Positions 1 through 8,450 of a DNA stretch of 64,000 bases are shown in pieces. Each line of letters starts with the position of its first letter. The stretch's first letter is position 1. The notes beneath the pieces are model-generated. The model worked only from the letters and a program-made list of their open reading frames with translations, made no database searches and had not been told where the DNA came from. Origin of the DNA: SSF26 sp037443945 (GTDB taxonomy: Bacteria > Chloroflexota > Anaerolineae > J102); contig JBBINH010000007.1 of NCBI GenBank assembly GCA_037443945.1, positions 34,060-98,059 on the forward strand, given 5' to 3'. Position numbers and translations under genes: made by a program.

Positions 1-1
1 A

Positions 2-442
2 GATGCTCTGGCCGCCGCCCACGAATTGAACCCGGACATCCCGCGGCCCCACGCCGACCGGCCCGTTTTGGAACCGACACCGACGGCGCTTCTTCCCGGC
101 TGCGACCGTCACCTGAGCGCCCGCCTGTGGGGCCGCTACGGAACGGCGGCGCCGGCCGTCGTGGCCGCCGGCCCTCTCGAACCCATTCCCGGTACTCCCT
201 ACTACGAGGCCGAACTGGCCTGGGCCGCGCAGTATGAAGCTGTGGTCCATCTCGATGACCTGCTTTTGCGTCGTCTGCGGCTGGGCATCCTTTGCGCCGA
301 CGGCGGTCTGGAGCTGCTGTCCCGCTGGCAGGCGCTGCTGCCTTGGGATGCCTCGCGTCGGCAGGCCGAAGTGAGCCGCTACCGGGCCATCCACCGCCAC
401 AGCCACGGCCTCCCGGAAGGGTGGGAAAACGACCAAAGGTAA
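2..442 (+). CDS. glpD: Aerobic glycerol-3-phosphate dehydrogenase, C-terminal end (cut by window edge)
   Basis: Only the last 146 codons are present; the frame is open to the left edge, so the start lies outside. The visible part matches the C-terminal helical domain of GlpD: a segment LWGRYGT, then YYEAELAWAAQYEAV followed by LDDLLLRRLRLGI, which is the family's conserved tail (E-x-R/W...D-x-L-x-R-R-T/L-R-L-G). The enzyme oxidises sn-glycerol 3-phosphate to dihydroxyacetone phosphate at the membrane with FAD and quinone; the FAD-binding part is not in view, so activity cannot be judged. The next gene on the same strand starts about 220 bases later. A DhaM-type phosphotransfer protein, another glycerol/dihydroxyacetone function, lies further along the window. 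Family assignment is fairly sure; the aerobic subtype is inferred. Confidence 0.82.
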   Translation, partial: DALAAAHELNPDIPRPHADRPVLEPTPTALLPGCDRHLSARLWGRYGTAAPAVVAAGPLEPIPGTPYYEAELAWAAQYEAVVHLDDLLLRRLRLGILCADGGLELLSRWQALLPWDASRRQAEVSRYRAIHRHSHGLPEGWENDQR

Positions 443-445
443 AGC

Positions 446-457
446 TTGTGCGCACAA
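446..457. promoter_or_regulatory. Perfect 12-bp palindrome upstream of the sulfate-activation genes
   Basis: TTGTGCGCACAA is its own reverse complement and lies just after the glpD stop codon and 11 bases before a possible -35 box. This is a plausible operator for a dimeric regulator, but a 12-bp palindrome alone is weak evidence. Confidence 0.3.
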
Positions 458-467
458 ACCCCGGCAT

Positions 468-497
468 TTGGTCTGTATCGTGCCCTTAGGGTAGAAT
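468..497 (+). promoter_or_regulatory. Possible sigma-70-type promoter for the sulfate-activation genes
   Basis: TTGGTC (468-473) and TAGAAT (492-497) are 18 bases apart. The -10 differs from TATAAT at one position; the -35 keeps only TTG. Transcription would begin near 504, leaving a leader of about 160 bases before the ATG at 667. That leader contains a 7-bp hairpin, TGAAGAC/GTCTTCA (622-628 with 637-643). Confidence 0.4.
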
Positions 498-666
498 GCG
501 GAGCCGTGGCGCCCCAAATGGCGCCGCGCTTGTTTGCCCTCGATGCCCGGGCAGCCCCATGGCTATGCTTGGTGGCTTTTCTTTCGTGTTTCCGTGTCGT
601 ACAAAGGCAAAGGCCCCGTTCTGAAGACGGCACGGTGTCTTCATGCTTTCCAATAGAGTCTTGAGT

Positions 667-2418
667 ATGGCGATTGCCACCCCTGCTACCGAACTCATCG
701 CGCCCTATGGGGGACGGCTGGTCGATCTGCGCGTCCCGGCCGAAGCCATCCCCGAGTTGCGGGCCTATGCGGCCGGCCTTCCTTCCGTGCGGCTGAGTCC
801 ACGCGCCGAATGCGACTTGGAACTTCTGGCCACCGGCGCGTTTTCACCCCTGGACCGCTTCATGGGCGAGGCCGACTACCGACGGGTCTTGGCCGAGATG
901 CGTCTGGCCGACGGCCATCTTTTCCCCATCCCGGTCACCCTGCCGGTGGAACCCGGCCCTGAATTGGCGATAGGCCGTGACGTGGCCCTGCGCGCACAGA
1001 ACAACGACATCCTTGCCATCATGACCATCACCGAAATCTACCCTTGGGACCGGGACGAGATGGCGCAGAAGGTGTTGGGCACGCTGGATCTACGCCATCC
1101 GCTCGTGGCAGAGATGCACCGCTGGGGGCCGGTCAACATCTCCGGACCGCTGCGTGTGCTGCAACTGCCCGTCCATTACGACTTCAAAGACCTGCGCCTC
1201 ACCCCGGCCGAGGTACGCAGTCGGCTGGCCGGCTATGGTCATGCCAACGTGGTGGCCTTTCAAACCCGCAATCCGCTCCATCGGGTCCATGAGGAATTGA
1301 CCAAACGGGCCATCGCCGAGGTGGACGGTGTGTTGCTGCTGCACCCGGTGGTCGGCCTGACCAAACCGGGCGATGTGGACCACTACACCCGCGTTCGCAC
1401 CTACATGGCCCTGGCCAACAACCACTACCCTCCCGACCGCATTCTCCTCTCGCTGCTCCCGCTGGCCATGCGCATGGCCGGTCCGCGCGAAGCCCTCTGG
1501 CATGCCATCATCCGTCGCAACTACGGCGCCAATCACCTTATCGTCGGTCGTGACCATGCCGGTCCCGGTAACGATTCCACCGGCAAACCCTTCTACGGCC
1601 CTTACGACGCGCAGGAGCTCGTCAGCCGTTACAGCGATGAGATCGGCGTCAAGATGATCCCCTTCCGCAGCCTGGTCTATCTGCCCGACGAAGACCGCTA
1701 CGAAGAAGAGGACAAAATCGACGGTCGCCAGCGCACGGCCTCCATTTCCGGCACCCAGGTCCGTGACCAGTACCTGGCCGCTGGTCGCCAGCTCCCGGAA
1801 TGGTTTACCCGCCCCGAAGTCGCCCGCATTCTCGCCGATGCCTATCCGCCCATCTATCGTCAGGGCTTTTGTGTCTGGTTTACCGGTCTTAGCGGTTCGG
1901 GTAAATCGGCTACGGCCGAGATTTTGACCATCCTGTTGCTCGAACACGGCCGCCAGGTGACCTTGCTCGATGGCGCCGTCGTCCGCACCCATCTGTCCGA
2001 GGGCCTGGGCTATGATAAACACGACCGCGATAGCAATGTCCGGCGTATGGGCTTTGTCGCCTCCGAAATCGTGCGGCACGGGGGCGCCGTCATTTGCGCG
2101 GCCGTGAGTCCGTATCGGGCCACCCGCAACGACGTGCGCGCCATGGTCGGCAGCAATCGCTACATCGAGGTCTTCGTGGATACCCCTCTGGAAGTCTGCG
2201 AGCAGCGCGATACGCAAGGGCTGTATGCCCGCGCCCGTCGTGGCGAGATCAAGGGTTTCACCGGCATTGATGACCCCTACGAGCCGCCCCAACATCCCGA
2301 AATCCATCTCGACGGCCTGCGCTCCCCCGAAGAAAACGCCCGCATTGTCCTCAACTACCTGCTGGAACGGGGTCTGGTGCAGCCGTTGCCCCAACTCGGT
2401 GACGCCAACGGCCGCTAA
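667..2418 (+). CDS. Bifunctional ATP sulfurylase / APS kinase
   Basis: A 583-residue fusion. The N-terminal ATP sulfurylase makes adenosine 5'-phosphosulfate (APS) from ATP and sulfate; the C-terminal kinase phosphorylates APS to PAPS. Sulfurylase signatures are QTRNPLHRVH (199-208) and GRDHAGPG (294-301). The kinase begins near residue 400 with the P-loop GLSGSGKS (407-414), followed by DGAVVRTHLSEGLGY. The start is placed at 667 (MAIATPATEL), where family similarity begins; an in-frame ATG at 643 would add eight residues and sits inside a small hairpin. A separate APS kinase follows 57 bases downstream on the same strand, so both are probably co-transcribed. No PAPS or APS reductase is visible in the window, so whether the product serves assimilation or sulfation is open. 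Confidence 0.93.
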   Translation: MAIATPATELIAPYGGRLVDLRVPAEAIPELRAYAAGLPSVRLSPRAECDLELLATGAFSPLDRFMGEADYRRVLAEMRLADGHLFPIPVTLPVEPGPELAIGRDVALRAQNNDILAIMTITEIYPWDRDEMAQKVLGTLDLRHPLVAEMHRWGPVNISGPLRVLQLPVHYDFKDLRLTPAEVRSRLAGYGHANVVAFQTRNPLHRVHEELTKRAIAEVDGVLLLHPVVGLTKPGDVDHYTRVRTYMALANNHYPPDRILLSLLPLAMRMAGPREALWHAIIRRNYGANHLIVGRDHAGPGNDSTGKPFYGPYDAQELVSRYSDEIGVKMIPFRSLVYLPDEDRYEEEDKIDGRQRTASISGTQVRDQYLAAGRQLPEWFTRPEVARILADAYPPIYRQGFCVWFTGLSGSGKSATAEILTILLLEHGRQVTLLDGAVVRTHLSEGLGYDKHDRDSNVRRMGFVASEIVRHGGAVICAAVSPYRATRNDVRAMVGSNRYIEVFVDTPLEVCEQRDTQGLYARARRGEIKGFTGIDDPYEPPQHPEIHLDGLRSPEENARIVLNYLLERGLVQPLPQLGDANGR

Positions 2419-2475
2419 AGCGCCGATTTCACCCGTCTCGTCCCTCGCTCTGTTTTCTACGATTTCGCTTTTCCC

Positions 2476-3039
2476 ATGGAAAAAACGCTTCCCAAAGGCT
2501 TTACCATCTGGTTCACCGGTCTCTCCGGCGCCGGTAAAAGCACATTGACCGAGTATCTTTACAAAGAATTGCACGATCGTCGCGGTCTGGCCGTCGAAGT
2601 GTGGGACGGTGATGTTGTCCGTACCCATTTGAGCAAAGGTTTGGGCTTTAGTAAAGAAGATCGCGATACCAACATCCGACGCATCGGTTTTGTCTGCGCC
2701 AAACTGAGCAAATACGGCGTTATCAACATCGCCGCTGCCATCAGTCCTTATCGAGACGTCCGCGAGGAATGCCGGCAGATGATCGGTCCGGACCGTTTCG
2801 TCGAGGTCTATCTGGATGTGCCCCTGGAGGTGCTCATCGCCCGCGATGTCAAAGGCCTTTATGCCAAAGCGTTGGCCGGTGAAATCCCGCAATTCACCGG
2901 CATCAGCGATCCATACGAACCACCCCTCAATCCGGAGGTGGTGGTCTACACGCATCGCGAAACTGTGGCCGAATCTGCGGGCAAAATCCTGGCCTACTGC
3001 GAATCTGTGGGCCTGTTACCGCCTTTCCCGGCCTCCTGA
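2476..3039 (+). CDS. cysC: Adenylylsulfate (APS) kinase
   Basis: A 187-residue stand-alone APS kinase, the usual length for CysC. It has the P-loop GLSGAGKS (15-22), then DGDVVRTHLSKGLGF and the R-x-x-N-I-R-R-I-G-F segment that holds the APS site, and the late QFTGISDPYEPP segment. It converts APS plus ATP to PAPS in the cytosol. It is the second kinase in a row: the upstream gene already carries a fused kinase domain. The two kinases differ clearly (GLSGAGKS against GLSGSGKS, different flanks), so this is a paralogue and not a fresh tandem copy. A long hairpin lies downstream, before a convergent gene. Confidence 0.93.
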   Translation: MEKTLPKGFTIWFTGLSGAGKSTLTEYLYKELHDRRGLAVEVWDGDVVRTHLSKGLGFSKEDRDTNIRRIGFVCAKLSKYGVINIAAAISPYRDVREECRQMIGPDRFVEVYLDVPLEVLIARDVKGLYAKALAGEIPQFTGISDPYEPPLNPEVVVYTHRETVAESAGKILAYCESVGLLPPFPAS

Positions 3040-3074
3040 GAATCGAATTGTCTTGAGCAAGACCCCTCAACATG

Positions 3075-3111
3075 CGAGCGGGGCAGGCGACGAGCATGAC
3101 TGCCCCGCTCG
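3075..3111. terminator. Bidirectional terminator hairpin
   Basis: CGAGCGGGGCAG (3075-3086) pairs perfectly with CTGCCCCGCTCG (3100-3111), a 12-bp GC-rich stem with a 13-base loop. It sits between the end of cysC (+) and the end of the convergent acetyltransferase gene (-). No clear T tract follows on either strand, so efficiency is uncertain. Confidence 0.6.
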
Positions 3112-3115
3112 GTCG

Positions 3116-3886
3116 TTATGCCGGCAGCCGCCAACGCAGCAAGTGCAACTCCTGGAGCACGGTGAAGCCCAGTTTCTCGTATAAGCTGCGGGCAGCGGTG
3201 TTATCCTGAAACAGGCAGAGAAAAACGTGCCGGCCCTGGGTCTGCAAATGGCGCACCAGCGCGGCCACCACATAGCCTGCATAGCCCCGCCGACGATGGG
3301 CAGGATGGGTGACGATCGAGCCGATCTCGGCCCAGCCGGGCAGTTCGTTTTGCACTCCCCCCATAGCCACCAGCGTGTCCGCAACGAAAACGCCGAAGAA
3401 GGGGCCTTGTTGTAGCGCCGCCGGTGTGAACGCCATGGCTCCGCCCAGGCGGGCCAGGGCCCTCATAGCCGGCAGATCGGCGCGGCCCAACGGTCGGGCC
3501 GGGCCGGGGTCGAGATCGCAGGCATTTCCGCGAAAGACCATTTGCCATTCGGGCCGGACCTTCTCGACCGGAACCGCTTCGGTCAGCAAAGCCGCCACGG
3601 TCATCGGAACCAGGCTATAGGCCGCCTCGGTCCCCGTGAGCAGCTCTTTGGCCAGCGATGGGATGGCTGCCGCCGTCTCGGCGAACACCGCCACCGCCGT
3701 GAACGGCAGACCCCGGCGCCGGGTCAGGCACGTCGTCTGCCCATCATGGGCAAACCGGCATTGTCCGGCAGCCAGGGTCACATTGTTCACCCAGGTGAAA
3801 TGGGCCAAAGCCTGGGCGGGGTTGAGCGCCAGCCAGCGGTGGGCCTGGGCAACGGCAAAGGCCGGCGGCGTCGAACTGAGCGTCAT
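3116..3886 (-). CDS. GNAT-family N-acetyltransferase
   Basis: A 256-residue protein whose C-terminal 110 residues form a GNAT acyl-CoA-binding fold: a beta strand WAEIGSIVTHPAHRRRGYAGYV with the R-R-x-G-Y/x-A pyrophosphate loop, and QDNTAARSLYEKLGF, the usual motif-B helix. The N-terminal half is a poorly conserved GNAT-like half, as in double-GNAT proteins. It likely transfers an acetyl group to a small-molecule or protein amine; the substrate cannot be read from sequence. Its ATG overlaps the stop codon of the upstream 3-hydroxyacyl-CoA dehydrogenase gene by four bases, so the two are translated from one message. Confidence 0.85.
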   Translation of the reverse strand: MTLSSTPPAFAVAQAHRWLALNPAQALAHFTWVNNVTLAAGQCRFAHDGQTTCLTRRRGLPFTAVAVFAETAAAIPSLAKELLTGTEAAYSLVPMTVAALLTEAVPVEKVRPEWQMVFRGNACDLDPGPARPLGRADLPAMRALARLGGAMAFTPAALQQGPFFGVFVADTLVAMGGVQNELPGWAEIGSIVTHPAHRRRGYAGYVVAALVRHLQTQGRHVFLCLFQDNTAARSLYEKLGFTVLQELHLLRWRLPA

Positions 3887-4743
3887 CCTTGCGCGCGATA
3901 ATCGTAGAACCCGCGCCCCGATTTACGTCCCAACAGCCCTGCTGCCACCATCCGCCGCAGCAGCGGTGGCGCCTTGAAGCGCGCCTCGCCGTACTCCTCG
4001 TAGAGCACATCGGCCACGGCCAAGGTGGTATCCAATCCCACCAGATCGGCCAGGGTCAGCGGCCCCATGGGGTGGGCCAAACCCAGTTTCACGGCCGTGT
4101 CGATATCCTCTTTGCTGGCCAGACCGGCCTCGTACAGCTTGATGGCATCGATAATGTAGGGGATCAGCAGGCGATTGACGATAAAGCCCGGACGATCGGG
4201 CGCAACCACGGTGGTTTTGCCCAAACGCGCCCCAATGGCTTGGGCCGTGGCCAGGGTCTCCTCGCTCGTGAGGATGCTGCGCACCAGCTCCAACAGGGCC
4301 ATGACGGGCACCGGATTGAAAAAGTGCATGCCCAGCACTTTATCGGGCCGTTTTGTCACGGCCGCCAGTGCGGCAATGCTCAACGATGAGGTGTTGCTGG
4401 CGATGATGACCTCGGGGCGCACAAGGCCATCCACCTGCCGAAAGACCTGCTGCTTGATGGCCATGTCTTCGGTCACGGCTTCGATGACCAGGTCAACCGG
4501 GCGCACGTCCTCCAGGTGCGTGGTCCCGCGTATCCGGTTCAGCGCTGCTTCCGCCTCGGCGGCCGAAATTTTGCCGCGACTTACCCCGCGTTGCACCGAC
4601 TGATGCACGCGCGCAAGGCCGGCGGCCAGCCGTTCCTCGTCGGCCTCGACGACGATCACGTCAAACCCGCCACGAGCGCAGACTTCGACAATGCCGGAGC
4701 CCATCAGTCCACAGCCGACAACACCGATAGTTTGGATATCCAT
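3883..4743 (-). CDS. hbd: 3-hydroxyacyl-CoA (3-hydroxybutyryl-CoA) dehydrogenase
   Basis: A 286-residue single-domain dehydrogenase, the normal length for Hbd/PaaH-type enzymes. It oxidises (S)-3-hydroxyacyl-CoA to 3-ketoacyl-CoA with NAD, or runs in reverse in butyrate synthesis. The Rossmann loop GVVGCGLMGSG is at residues 7-17. The catalytic segments IEAVTED, SNTSSLSI and GMHFFNPVPVM are all present, and the C-terminal dimerisation region reads HPMGPLTLADLVGLD. The start at 4743 gives the standard MxIxxIGVVGxG opening and has a purine-rich AAGGAAAAGG just upstream; an open frame continues far upstream but is non-coding. It is last but one in a long minus-strand gene run. Confidence 0.93.
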   Translation of the reverse strand: MDIQTIGVVGCGLMGSGIVEVCARGGFDVIVVEADEERLAAGLARVHQSVQRGVSRGKISAAEAEAALNRIRGTTHLEDVRPVDLVIEAVTEDMAIKQQVFRQVDGLVRPEVIIASNTSSLSIAALAAVTKRPDKVLGMHFFNPVPVMALLELVRSILTSEETLATAQAIGARLGKTTVVAPDRPGFIVNRLLIPYIIDAIKLYEAGLASKEDIDTAVKLGLAHPMGPLTLADLVGLDTTLAVADVLYEEYGEARFKAPPLLRRMVAAGLLGRKSGRGFYDYRAQG

Positions 4744-4771
4744 ACGCCTTTTCCTTAGGACTGAGATTACG

Positions 4772-4805
4772 ACAGACCCATTGCCTATCAAAACGATGGG
4801 TCTGT
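4772..4805. terminator. Perfect 10-bp hairpin between LmbE-family gene and hbd
   Basis: ACAGACCCAT (4772-4781) pairs with ATGGGTCTGT (4796-4805) around a 14-base loop. It lies downstream of the LmbE-family gene and upstream of hbd, both on the minus strand. There is no T run after it on the minus strand, so it may be a weak terminator, an RNA-stability element or a protein site. Confidence 0.45.
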
Positions 4806-4838
4806 ACGGATCGGGATAAAACGAAGGAAAAACGGTTT

Positions 4839-5651
4839 TTAGCCTGTTATAGCCTCTAACCCGGCCTCCAGGCTTTCGTGGAAAGGCAAAGGAGCCGGGA
4901 GATGGTGGGCCAGCAGCCGCAGATACTCGCGGCTGAAGAGCGCATACCACTGCTCGCGCGGCAACCGACTGAAAAAGCCACGCGGGTTGTGCTGAGAACG
5001 ATGGCATTCCCAGGCAGCATGGCGGGCTTCGGCCCATGCTTGGGTGTCAATCGCACAGTGGATGTTGGCCGCCGGTTCACCCACGAAAGGCAGAGCCTGT
5101 CCGTTCAGATGGACACGGTACTCGCGCAGGCCGGGCAGGAGGTCAAAGACGGCTTCCGGCAAAGCCCAGGCATAGAGCTTGGGCGTGGCCCAAGGCGGCA
5201 GTCCTTCGGCATCGGCCAGGGTGGGGTCGGCGGCGGCGTGGAAGGCGGCCAGGACGCGATCATGCAGACCAATGTGGTCGGGATGCGGATAGCCACCATG
5301 AGGGGGATGGGTGAACAGGACATGCGGCCGCAACCGTCGGATCGGCGGCACCAGCCGCGCCAGCGCCGTGTCCATGGCGACTTTCTGGATGCCGCCGTCA
5401 GGCCAATCCAGCCAGAGCAGTTGCCGAATCCCCAGATGGCGACAGGCGCATTCCAGTTCGGCCGTGCGCACGGCCGCCAACGTCTCCCGGGTGGCGCAGT
5501 CTGCGCAGTAAATGGTGGCCGCTTCCCCGCGCGTGGCACACACCAGGGTGATCTCGGCGCCTTGATGGGCATAGCGGGCCAGAGTACCACCGATGCTGAC
5601 CTCATCATCGGGATGGGCAAAAATGGCAAGCAGACGGAGAGGCGAAGGCAT
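4839..5651 (-). CDS. LmbE/PIG-L family zinc deacetylase
   Basis: A 270-residue protein with both zinc signatures of the LmbE family: AHPDDE (12-17) near the N-terminus and PHPDH (122-126). These enzymes remove N-acetyl groups from N-acetylglucosamine conjugates (for example MshB and BshB in thiol synthesis, PIG-L in GPI synthesis). The substrate here is unknown; Chloroflexota often carry several paralogues. The start at ATG 5651 (MPSPLRLLAIFAHPDDE) gives the compact N-terminus normal for the family. Only 29 bases separate it from the upstream phosphotransferase gene, so they are likely co-transcribed. Confidence 0.88.
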   Translation of the reverse strand: MPSPLRLLAIFAHPDDEVSIGGTLARYAHQGAEITLVCATRGEAATIYCADCATRETLAAVRTAELECACRHLGIRQLLWLDWPDGGIQKVAMDTALARLVPPIRRLRPHVLFTHPPHGGYPHPDHIGLHDRVLAAFHAAADPTLADAEGLPPWATPKLYAWALPEAVFDLLPGLREYRVHLNGQALPFVGEPAANIHCAIDTQAWAEARHAAWECHRSQHNPRGFFSRLPREQWYALFSREYLRLLAHHLPAPLPFHESLEAGLEAITG

Positions 5652-5680
5652 AGGCAGACGTACTCCCCAACAGGGGCAGA

Positions 5681-6745
5681 TTATACACCCGCAGGCGTCT
5701 CGGTCCAGCGCGCCAGGATCGGCCAGTGCAGGCGCTCGAACACGTGATACAACCGCTGCCGCACCTCCGGTCGTAAACGATGACGGTACAACCCCAGCAA
5801 GGGCGCCCACTGGATCAGCCAACGCCAGAGCAGCGCCGCTTCGAGCTGCCGTTGGAAAACCGTCGGTTCCAGGACACGGCCCTGCCCGGCCAACCGGGCC
5901 AGATAGGCGGCGACCATAGCCTCCGGCGCCAACGGCGGCTCGGCCTCGGGGTAATACCAGGGATGGAGAAACGTGGCCAGATCGAGCGCCGGCGGGCCCA
6001 CGGCCGCCAATTGCCAGTCGTACCACAGCCGTCGGCCGTCTTGGGTGATGAGTACGTTCTGAAAACCGGCATCGCCGTGTAAGAGCGTACGACCGGCGCT
6101 CTGCAGAACGGCCAGCAGCCCTTCCGGGGCACGGGCCAGCGCCAGCAACCGGGCGACCCGCTCGGCGTTCAGGCTTTCGTCATAGGCCCGGTCGGCGATC
6201 AGGGCCTCCAGCCCACGGCGACCGTCATCCAACAAAGCCGCCGCCTCCCGCTCTGTCGGCTGCATCAGCCAGGACCATGTCGGCAACGAGGGCGATTCCC
6301 AAAAGGCGGCGTGCAACCGGGCCAGATCGTCGAGCACCGCCAGCACCTCTGCCGATCCCCAATCGGCCTGCCAGTGGGAGCTATAGCGCCCCGGCGGGAA
6401 CGGCAGGAACCAGAGGTCGCCGGTTTGGGTGTCAAAAGCGACGGTCGTGGGCAGGGTCAGGGGAAGCCGGGACGCCAGATGGGCATAAACCAGGGCCTCA
6501 CGACGAGGGGCACCGGCCAGAAAGGCCCCGCTGACAACGGCACCGCGCTTGTAGACCAGGATCAAAGTGTGTGCCAATCCGGCCTGGTGCAGGTGCAGGT
6601 GCCAGTACTCCAACGTACTGCCCGATAAGCCACCCCGCAAGGGCTGGCGCCGACAGGCCCTGATGCCGGCCTGCGGCGCCGCCAGATAACGCCGCACTCC
6701 CCATAGCAGGGCCGAGGGCACTACCGTCGCTTCGTCTCGGTTCAC
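5681..6745 (-). CDS. APH-family phosphotransferase (aminoglycoside phosphotransferase-like)
   Basis: A 354-residue kinase-fold protein. The Brenner-type catalytic loop is LLHGDAGFQNVLI (H-G-D-x5-N), followed by LWYDWQLAAVGPPALDLATFL, which supplies the metal-binding Asp of the family's D-W/D-x-E region. These enzymes transfer phosphate from ATP to small molecules such as aminoglycosides, choline, ethanolamine or sugars; nothing points to antibiotic resistance. I chose the GTG at 6745 because GAGGAGG precedes it by six bases; the open frame runs further upstream into the neighbouring acetyltransferase gene, where it is not credible. It lies in the minus-strand run between a GNAT protein and the LmbE protein. 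Confidence 0.82.
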   Translation of the reverse strand: MNRDEATVVPSALLWGVRRYLAAPQAGIRACRRQPLRGGLSGSTLEYWHLHLHQAGLAHTLILVYKRGAVVSGAFLAGAPRREALVYAHLASRLPLTLPTTVAFDTQTGDLWFLPFPPGRYSSHWQADWGSAEVLAVLDDLARLHAAFWESPSLPTWSWLMQPTEREAAALLDDGRRGLEALIADRAYDESLNAERVARLLALARAPEGLLAVLQSAGRTLLHGDAGFQNVLITQDGRRLWYDWQLAAVGPPALDLATFLHPWYYPEAEPPLAPEAMVAAYLARLAGQGRVLEPTVFQRQLEAALLWRWLIQWAPLLGLYRHRLRPEVRQRLYHVFERLHWPILARWTETPAGV

Positions 6746-6845
6746 CTCGACCTCCTCGTCCTGGCCTGCCGTCAGGCCAACCGCAAACGACGGGCGCTTG
6801 TGCGCAAAGACCGGCCGGGATGATGGCGCAGGGGTGTGGCTTGCC

Positions 6846-7778
6846 TCATCGTCCGGGGTTCCCCAGGGATGGCGTGGCCGAGAGCAGCCTCTCGTAGCTG
6901 TAGCCGCTGAGCGGTAGCTCGGTGAATCCCAGATGCAACAAGAGGCCCTGGGCCGGAGCATCGGCGTGGTTGATATCGGTCACCAGACGCTGCACCTGGC
7001 GGGTGGCCAGCTCGTTCAGACAGCGCAACAGCAGCCAACGCCCTATGCCCCGACGACGATAGGGTTCCTGCACATGAAGCCGCCGCAGCGATGCCGTCGG
7101 TACGCCGCTGTATTCGGACAACTCGGGCAGCACAACACAATTCAGTTCGGCTACAAACTCATAACCGCTGAAGACCGAAAGGGTGAAGGCCTGTGGGCCA
7201 ACCTCATCGAACTGCAGACGCAACCGGGGCCAAGCCGGCAGCGGCTCCGGCACATGCCGGCCGAAAAGGCGTTCATAGAGCAGCCAACGCTGCCCGATAC
7301 GGTATCCGGCACGAGCCAACGCTTCCATCACCTCGAAGGCATGGCCGGGCAACACCCCACGACCGGCCAGATAGCAGGGATACCCGGTGCGAACGTGAAA
7401 AGCCGCAACGTGGGTGACCTCGCGGGCGACAAAATAGGCTTCGGCCGCCGCCAGCAGCGCGTTGGCCACCTGGGGATCCACCGGTGCGAGGAGCAAGAGC
7501 AGACGCAAAAAGCCCTGTCGTACTTCGGGCGTCTGATCGGCCGTGCGTCCCACGGTGCAATGGGCGAACCCAACGGTGTGTCCTCCCTGATTGGCCACCA
7601 GCCAGCCATCGCCATCCACGGCCAGATCGGCATCAGGCGCCCCATCGTTGAGCAAAACCCAACGCCGAAACTGCTCCGGTGTGAGCGGACGGTAGTAAGG
7701 CAGCGCCGCCGTCGTGCGGTTGAACAGCTCGGTAACGGCGGCTACCTCGCGTTGGCGCAACGGCGCAATCGTGAGCAT
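6846..7778 (-). CDS. GNAT-family N-acetyltransferase (two-domain)
   Basis: A 310-residue protein. The C-terminal half carries a clear GNAT core: ASLRRLHVQEPYRRRGIGRWLL with the R-R-R-G-I-G acetyl-CoA loop, then INHADAPAQGLLLHLGFTEL as motif B. The N-terminal half resembles a second, degenerate GNAT domain, with VGFAHC in the position of a core strand. Substrate is unknown. The start at ATG 7778 (MLTIAPLR) matches the usual N-terminal strand of the fold; longer in-frame extensions run into the LysE gene. It follows the LysE-type exporter by 20 bases, consistent with one transcript. Confidence 0.83.
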   Translation of the reverse strand: MLTIAPLRQREVAAVTELFNRTTAALPYYRPLTPEQFRRWVLLNDGAPDADLAVDGDGWLVANQGGHTVGFAHCTVGRTADQTPEVRQGFLRLLLLLAPVDPQVANALLAAAEAYFVAREVTHVAAFHVRTGYPCYLAGRGVLPGHAFEVMEALARAGYRIGQRWLLYERLFGRHVPEPLPAWPRLRLQFDEVGPQAFTLSVFSGYEFVAELNCVVLPELSEYSGVPTASLRRLHVQEPYRRRGIGRWLLLRCLNELATRQVQRLVTDINHADAPAQGLLLHLGFTELPLSGYSYERLLSATPSLGNPGR

Positions 7779-7798
7779 GGCCAGATGATCCGAAGCCT

Positions 7799-8401
7799 CT
7801 ATACCAGACTGCGTATGGCCGCGACCAACATCACCATGCCGATCCCCAGCAAGAGGACGGCCGAACCACGCCTCAGTTGACGCTGATAGCGTGGGGCCAG
7901 ACCTCGCGCCCGACTGAACAAAACGGCCAGCATGATTTTGCTGCCGACAAGCATGAGATAGAACCCGCCGATGAAGGCCACGGCATAAGCGGGCCGCAGC
8001 CGCCAGGCCTGCACCATCGTCGGCGCCCCCACGGCGGCCCAGAACAGATAGGGGTGGGGATTCAAAAAGTTGACCAACATGCCGTGCAACACATCCCGTC
8101 TGGCCGTGGTCGGTCGGGGTGTCCACTCGACACCGGCCTGCCGCCAACCGTCGATACCCAACCAGAGGACAAAAAGGCTGCCCACCAAGAGCAAACCGTC
8201 CAGATAAGGCTCCGGCAGATGCCCCACCAGCCACACAGCCAGAAAGACGATGGGCACGTCGGTCAGCAAGGGGGCCAGGGCTACCCGCAGGCCACTGGTC
8301 AAACCGTTCTGCAGGCTGCGCTGGATGACAAGGGCCAAAAGAGGACCGGGCGATACCCCGGCGCTCAAACCCAGGGATAAACCGAGGAAGGCAAAAGGCA
8401 T
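7799..8401 (-). CDS. LysE/RhtB-family membrane exporter
   Basis: A 200-residue protein with about six hydrophobic segments. The signature of the LysE superfamily is at the N-terminus: LGLSAGVSPGPLLALVI, and the mid-protein NFLNPHPYLFWAAVG segment is typical of the third helix region. These proteins export amino acids such as lysine, threonine or homoserine. I use ATG 8401; a GTG at 8464 would lengthen the N-terminus by 21 polar residues and overlap the upstream rlmB gene, and it also lacks a convincing ribosome site. Part of the cysS-rlmB run. Confidence 0.87.
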   Translation of the reverse strand: MPFAFLGLSLGLSAGVSPGPLLALVIQRSLQNGLTSGLRVALAPLLTDVPIVFLAVWLVGHLPEPYLDGLLLVGSLFVLWLGIDGWRQAGVEWTPRPTTARRDVLHGMLVNFLNPHPYLFWAAVGAPTMVQAWRLRPAYAVAFIGGFYLMLVGSKIMLAVLFSRARGLAPRYQRQLRRGSAVLLLGIGMVMLVAAIRSLV

Positions 8402-8450
8402 GGCAACAAGGCAAGCAAAACGATGAAGCTCAAGATGGGCAAAAGCTCCC

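Noticed and set aside
443..666. A sulfur-responsive riboswitch (SAM or cobalamin type) before the sulfate-activation genes
   Set aside because: None of the conserved riboswitch blocks seen at 63715-63817 is present; only a small hairpin and a palindrome can be found.
1090..2955. A 621-codon open frame on the minus strand opposite the two sulfate-activation genes
   Set aside because: It mirrors codon bias of the GC-rich plus-strand genes, whose families are certain. The antisense product has no recognisable motifs and low-complexity Gly/Asp/Gln composition.
5681..6745. Aminoglycoside-resistance gene
   Set aside because: The kinase fold is that of the broad APH family, but nothing in sequence or neighbourhood indicates resistance; most such environmental proteins have other substrates.
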